Positions 61,150 to 64,000 of a DNA stretch of 64,000 nucleotides are shown piece after piece (position 1 is the stretch's first letter; the number at the start of each line of letters is the position of its first letter). The position numbers and the translations under genes are program-made. Location: assembly GCF_907164915.1 (NCBI RefSeq), contig NC_061862.1:83624846-83688845 (forward strand). The letters are read 5' to 3'. The stretch is from Impatiens glandulifera (taxonomy: Eukaryota > Streptophyta > Magnoliopsida > Ericales > Balsaminaceae). The notes beneath the pieces were generated by a model, which saw nothing but the letters and a program-made list of their open reading frames with translations, was not told the DNA's origin and made no database searches.

Positions 61150-63000
61150 TGTTGATGGGAATTAATGACTCGATCGATGTATATATACATAAATTTAGGA
61201 AACATCCTTAGCAAAATATAAAATTACAATAATATTCTATATTTTAAATAAAGTATTTCCTAAATATATATAATATCTAAATCGTTGGGTTTTAGGCTCA
61301 TATTTTATTAGGGTTTATATATTGTAATGGGCTTTAAGCCTTTATTAGGCTTAGGAGTAATTGTTTAGTCTTTTTGACTTTTGATGTACTCATATAAATA
61401 GAGATATTGTATCCTAGTGGGTTACTTGGACTATTATTCCATAGAAAATCAATAGAATGAATGACTCCCCGAGGATGTAGACATTGTTGGCCGAACCTCG
61501 TTATATCTTGTACTCTTTATTATTTTTTACCACTTTATTTTTATATCATCTTTTATCGTGTGTTTAGATTAGATTTTTTCTCAACAAGTGATATCAGAGC
61601 ATGTTTTGAGAATATTTATCCTAATCTATTTTTGAAGATACGACAGAAACCATAACCACCATTGAAGAACTTGTTGAATATTTGTGCTTTTGTTAAAGAT
61701 GGATATTTGAGAAAACGACATTGGTTGCAGAAGAATTAGTCGCTGTGAAGATTTGAGTCGAAATCTTCAATTGATAAGAAGATGTCAACGGTCGTTAAAA
61801 TATTTCTTAGTTTTGGGTGACGATGTCTTGAGAAGAAGAGAGAAGAAGACAAGGGTTTTTTGTTCTTCTCGAATGCGTCAATGGGTGCATGTGACGAAAA
61901 GTCATCGTGTAGGCAGCAACACCAGAATGAAGAAGATGAGATGGAGAGTTGTGATTTATCTGCTAAGAGATTTGGTATTTGTCAATATGGAGATTGAAAA
62001 TTAGAGTTGAAAAAGAAGGTGGAGTGTTTATTCGATGTTGCAGATTGTGGAATATAGTTGATGTAACATGTAAAGGGTTTTCTAATTAAAGCGGGTGGCT
62101 TTAATGTTTGTTTGCAAGAGTGTGGTTTTGATATGTGTGTATAAGGACCGGATTTTGGATTTGCATCAAATATTGTGAGTATGTTTGCTTGACAATCTCC
62201 GGTAAGTGCTAATGCAAAGTTATCAATTGGGTGTTGATGCCTCAAAGGTTCTACCAATAATGATAATTTCTAAGGTATGAGTTGAGGGTGCACTAATCAT
62301 ATACATGGTTTGTTATATTTTTTTATGTATGATTTGGCTAGAAAATGTGGAGAACAAATGATACATTTTCAAGATTGTTGAAAATTAGTTGGAGGTTTTA
62401 TTATAACCGGTTGTTGTCTTGGCATACATGAGTGACTCTATGTCAAGGGCTTTGACTTGAAGAAATTCTCGTCTAAAATAAGTTTGGAGAGATTTTTCTT
62501 TGTAAACGGTTATTGAAGAAGTCAAAATTAAGAGAGGTAGAGAGAAAATCTAGCAGCGGATTTTCACCTACAATCACGCAGGGTTCAATAAAAACTAACG
62601 ATCGAAGATTCAAACAGAGTCCAATTGCGCTTAGATTTTATCGAGAGGGTTGGTAACTCATTCCTCTACATTTTAAACGGTCAGATCAAGGTTTGGATGT
62701 CTCGAAGTTTGTTTTTCCGGGGCTTAAAGTGTCTGCATATTTTTAGTTTTATTTGACTTGTTTGGGACCAAAAAGTTTGTATCTTTTTGGTTATGACCTT
62801 TTATCTTATTGGAAGAGCTAATCAAGATGAATAAGGTGGTGAGATTATGTTCTTTACACTTGACAAAAACATGATCGAATATGGAAAGTTGTTATCAAAA
62901 TGGTGTTTACCGATGACAACATTGTCAACATGTTGACAGAGAAATCCTTCAGGAAAAATTGCAAGATTGCATTGAGTTGGCGGGTGATTAAAGATTGAAA
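61150..63000 (+). mobile_element. Decayed copia element: LTR, primer-binding site and RNase H end
   Basis: A putative LTR spans 61150-61586 (TGTTGATGG...CTCAACA) with a TATAAATA box at 61393-61400. TGATATCAGAGC follows at 61589-61600, two bases from the LTR, close to the iMet primer-binding site. Near 62917-62996 the + strand encodes TDDNIVNMLTEKSFRKNCKI, the pol end typical of copia (D..ADMLTK). Almost all of gag-pol is deleted or unrecognisable, and no second LTR was found. Confidence 0.6.
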
Positions 63001-63149
63001 CAATTCCAGTAACACATATTATGAATGAAAGACTAGGAAGAGGAAGAGAAAGACAAATGAAAGACACTTATAAGGTAAGGTGGAGACATCTTGAGAGCAA
63101 CTCTCAAACGAACCAAGAAGAAATCATTGCATTATCTTCTAATGTGAGA

Positions 63150-63412
63150 AGATAAATAAAAATCTTGAGTGGGATTCCTAGTCATGAAAAAGGGGGCTAG
63201 ATGAGAGACTCAGTTAATTCGAAGGTGATGATTTTATTACTTCTTTTATTCTATCTTAATTGTCTATACATTATGGATCATAGTTTAGATGAATGAGATG
63301 ATTGATTTGTCATCTTATTGATGAGATGATTAAGACCTTGAATGAGATTCATAGTCATGAAAAAATGGCTAGATGAGAGGTTCAATCAATTCAAATGGAA
63401 TGATATTCGATT
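63150..63412. repeat. Imperfect direct repeat of about 85 bp
   Basis: GATTCCTAGTCATGAAAAAG...GCTAGATGAGAGACTCAGTT near 63173 recurs in altered form near 63346. Confidence 0.65.
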
Positions 63413-63675
63413 TTTTCAGAGAAACTATAGATGATCATTTGAAACATTGGTGAAGACAGTTGAAGAGAGATAGTGAATCTTAAAATAATATTCTTGGATT
63501 GCTAAACGTTTTTGGATTCAAGAAACTAGCACATTGCAAGCTAATTTGTTCAAGGAGAAGTATGAGGTTCAAGTTGGTTGAGTATGTAACGTTCAAGACA
63601 AGATGAGTGACAAATACTTTGTCAGATCTTGAGTTAGAGAAAAGAGATGTCGTGATAGCCTAATTTATTTGTTAT

Positions 63676-63862
63676 GAAGTAGACGATAAAAGTTCGTCTT
63701 GGGTCTTCTCATTTTCAATCGATATCTTATTTTGAGGAAGTAGATGATGGAAGTTCGTTTTGGGTGTCCTCAGTTTTCGATAGATATTTGATTTTGAAAA
63801 AGTAGATGATAAAAGTTCGTCTTGGGTCTATTCGGTATTTTGGTTTCAGTCGATTGTTGGAC
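63676..63862. repeat. Minisatellite, about 62-bp unit, three copies
   Basis: Units begin GAAGTAGACGATAAAAGTTC, GAAGTAGATGATGGAAGTTC and AAAGTAGATGATAAAAGTTC, each followed by GTYTTGGGT. The third diverges at its end. No open frame of note spans it. Confidence 0.85.
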
Positions 63863-64000
63863 TTGAAAAATAAGACACTCAGTTTGTGACAAATAAGGGT
63901 AAAGATTATTTTGACATAATAAAGAATTGTTAATTCTAGTTTCCGCATATGTCAATGGGTATGAACAAAGATTGGGAAAGTTGTTGAATGTCTCTCGTCA

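Overview
This is nuclear DNA from a flowering plant, most likely a eudicot. It is AT-rich and has spliced genes with canonical GT-AG introns. Class I and class II plant transposons are dense: MULE, hAT, copia, gypsy-type, L1-type LINE and a tRNA-derived SINE. The host gene matches a plant-specific form of a conserved eukaryotic protein. Nothing in the window identifies the species.

Layout. Positions 1-5,300 are AT-rich intergenic DNA with one MITE-like element and a non-coding, LTR-like repeat built of short CTCGGTC-type units. About 5,330-13,085 is a decayed Mutator-like element (MULE). It carries a broken transposase on the + strand and a broken DUF1985/Ulp1-type cysteine protease gene on the - strand, with clusters of GAGACGCAAC-type repeats between and around them. 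Positions 13,293-16,028 are one gag-only LTR retroelement with a third, inverted LTR at its 3' end; the whole structure is flanked by a CATTG duplication.

From 16,852 to 60,020 a single - strand gene fills the window. It is the MON2 homologue, a large ARM-repeat, BIG/GBF-related protein of Golgi/endosome trafficking. All 44 coding exons could be placed. Every junction is GT-AG and phases agree throughout, giving an open frame of 1,643 codons plus stop across about 43.2 kb. The gene has a normal-sized protein (4,932 coding bases) but has grown nearly ninefold through insertions in its introns. These include LINE fragments in both orientations, copia pieces, a solo LTR with its target duplication, three non-autonomous hAT elements (two with 8-bp target duplications), a SINE with intact A and B boxes, and microsatellites.

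Positions 60,240-64,000 are the upstream flank of MON2. They hold a decayed copia element (LTR, primer-binding site, a remnant of the RNase H end) and a 3-copy minisatellite. I see no tRNA or rRNA gene, CRISPR array or other host gene. Apart from MON2, every coding remnant I recognised belongs to a mobile element and is disrupted.
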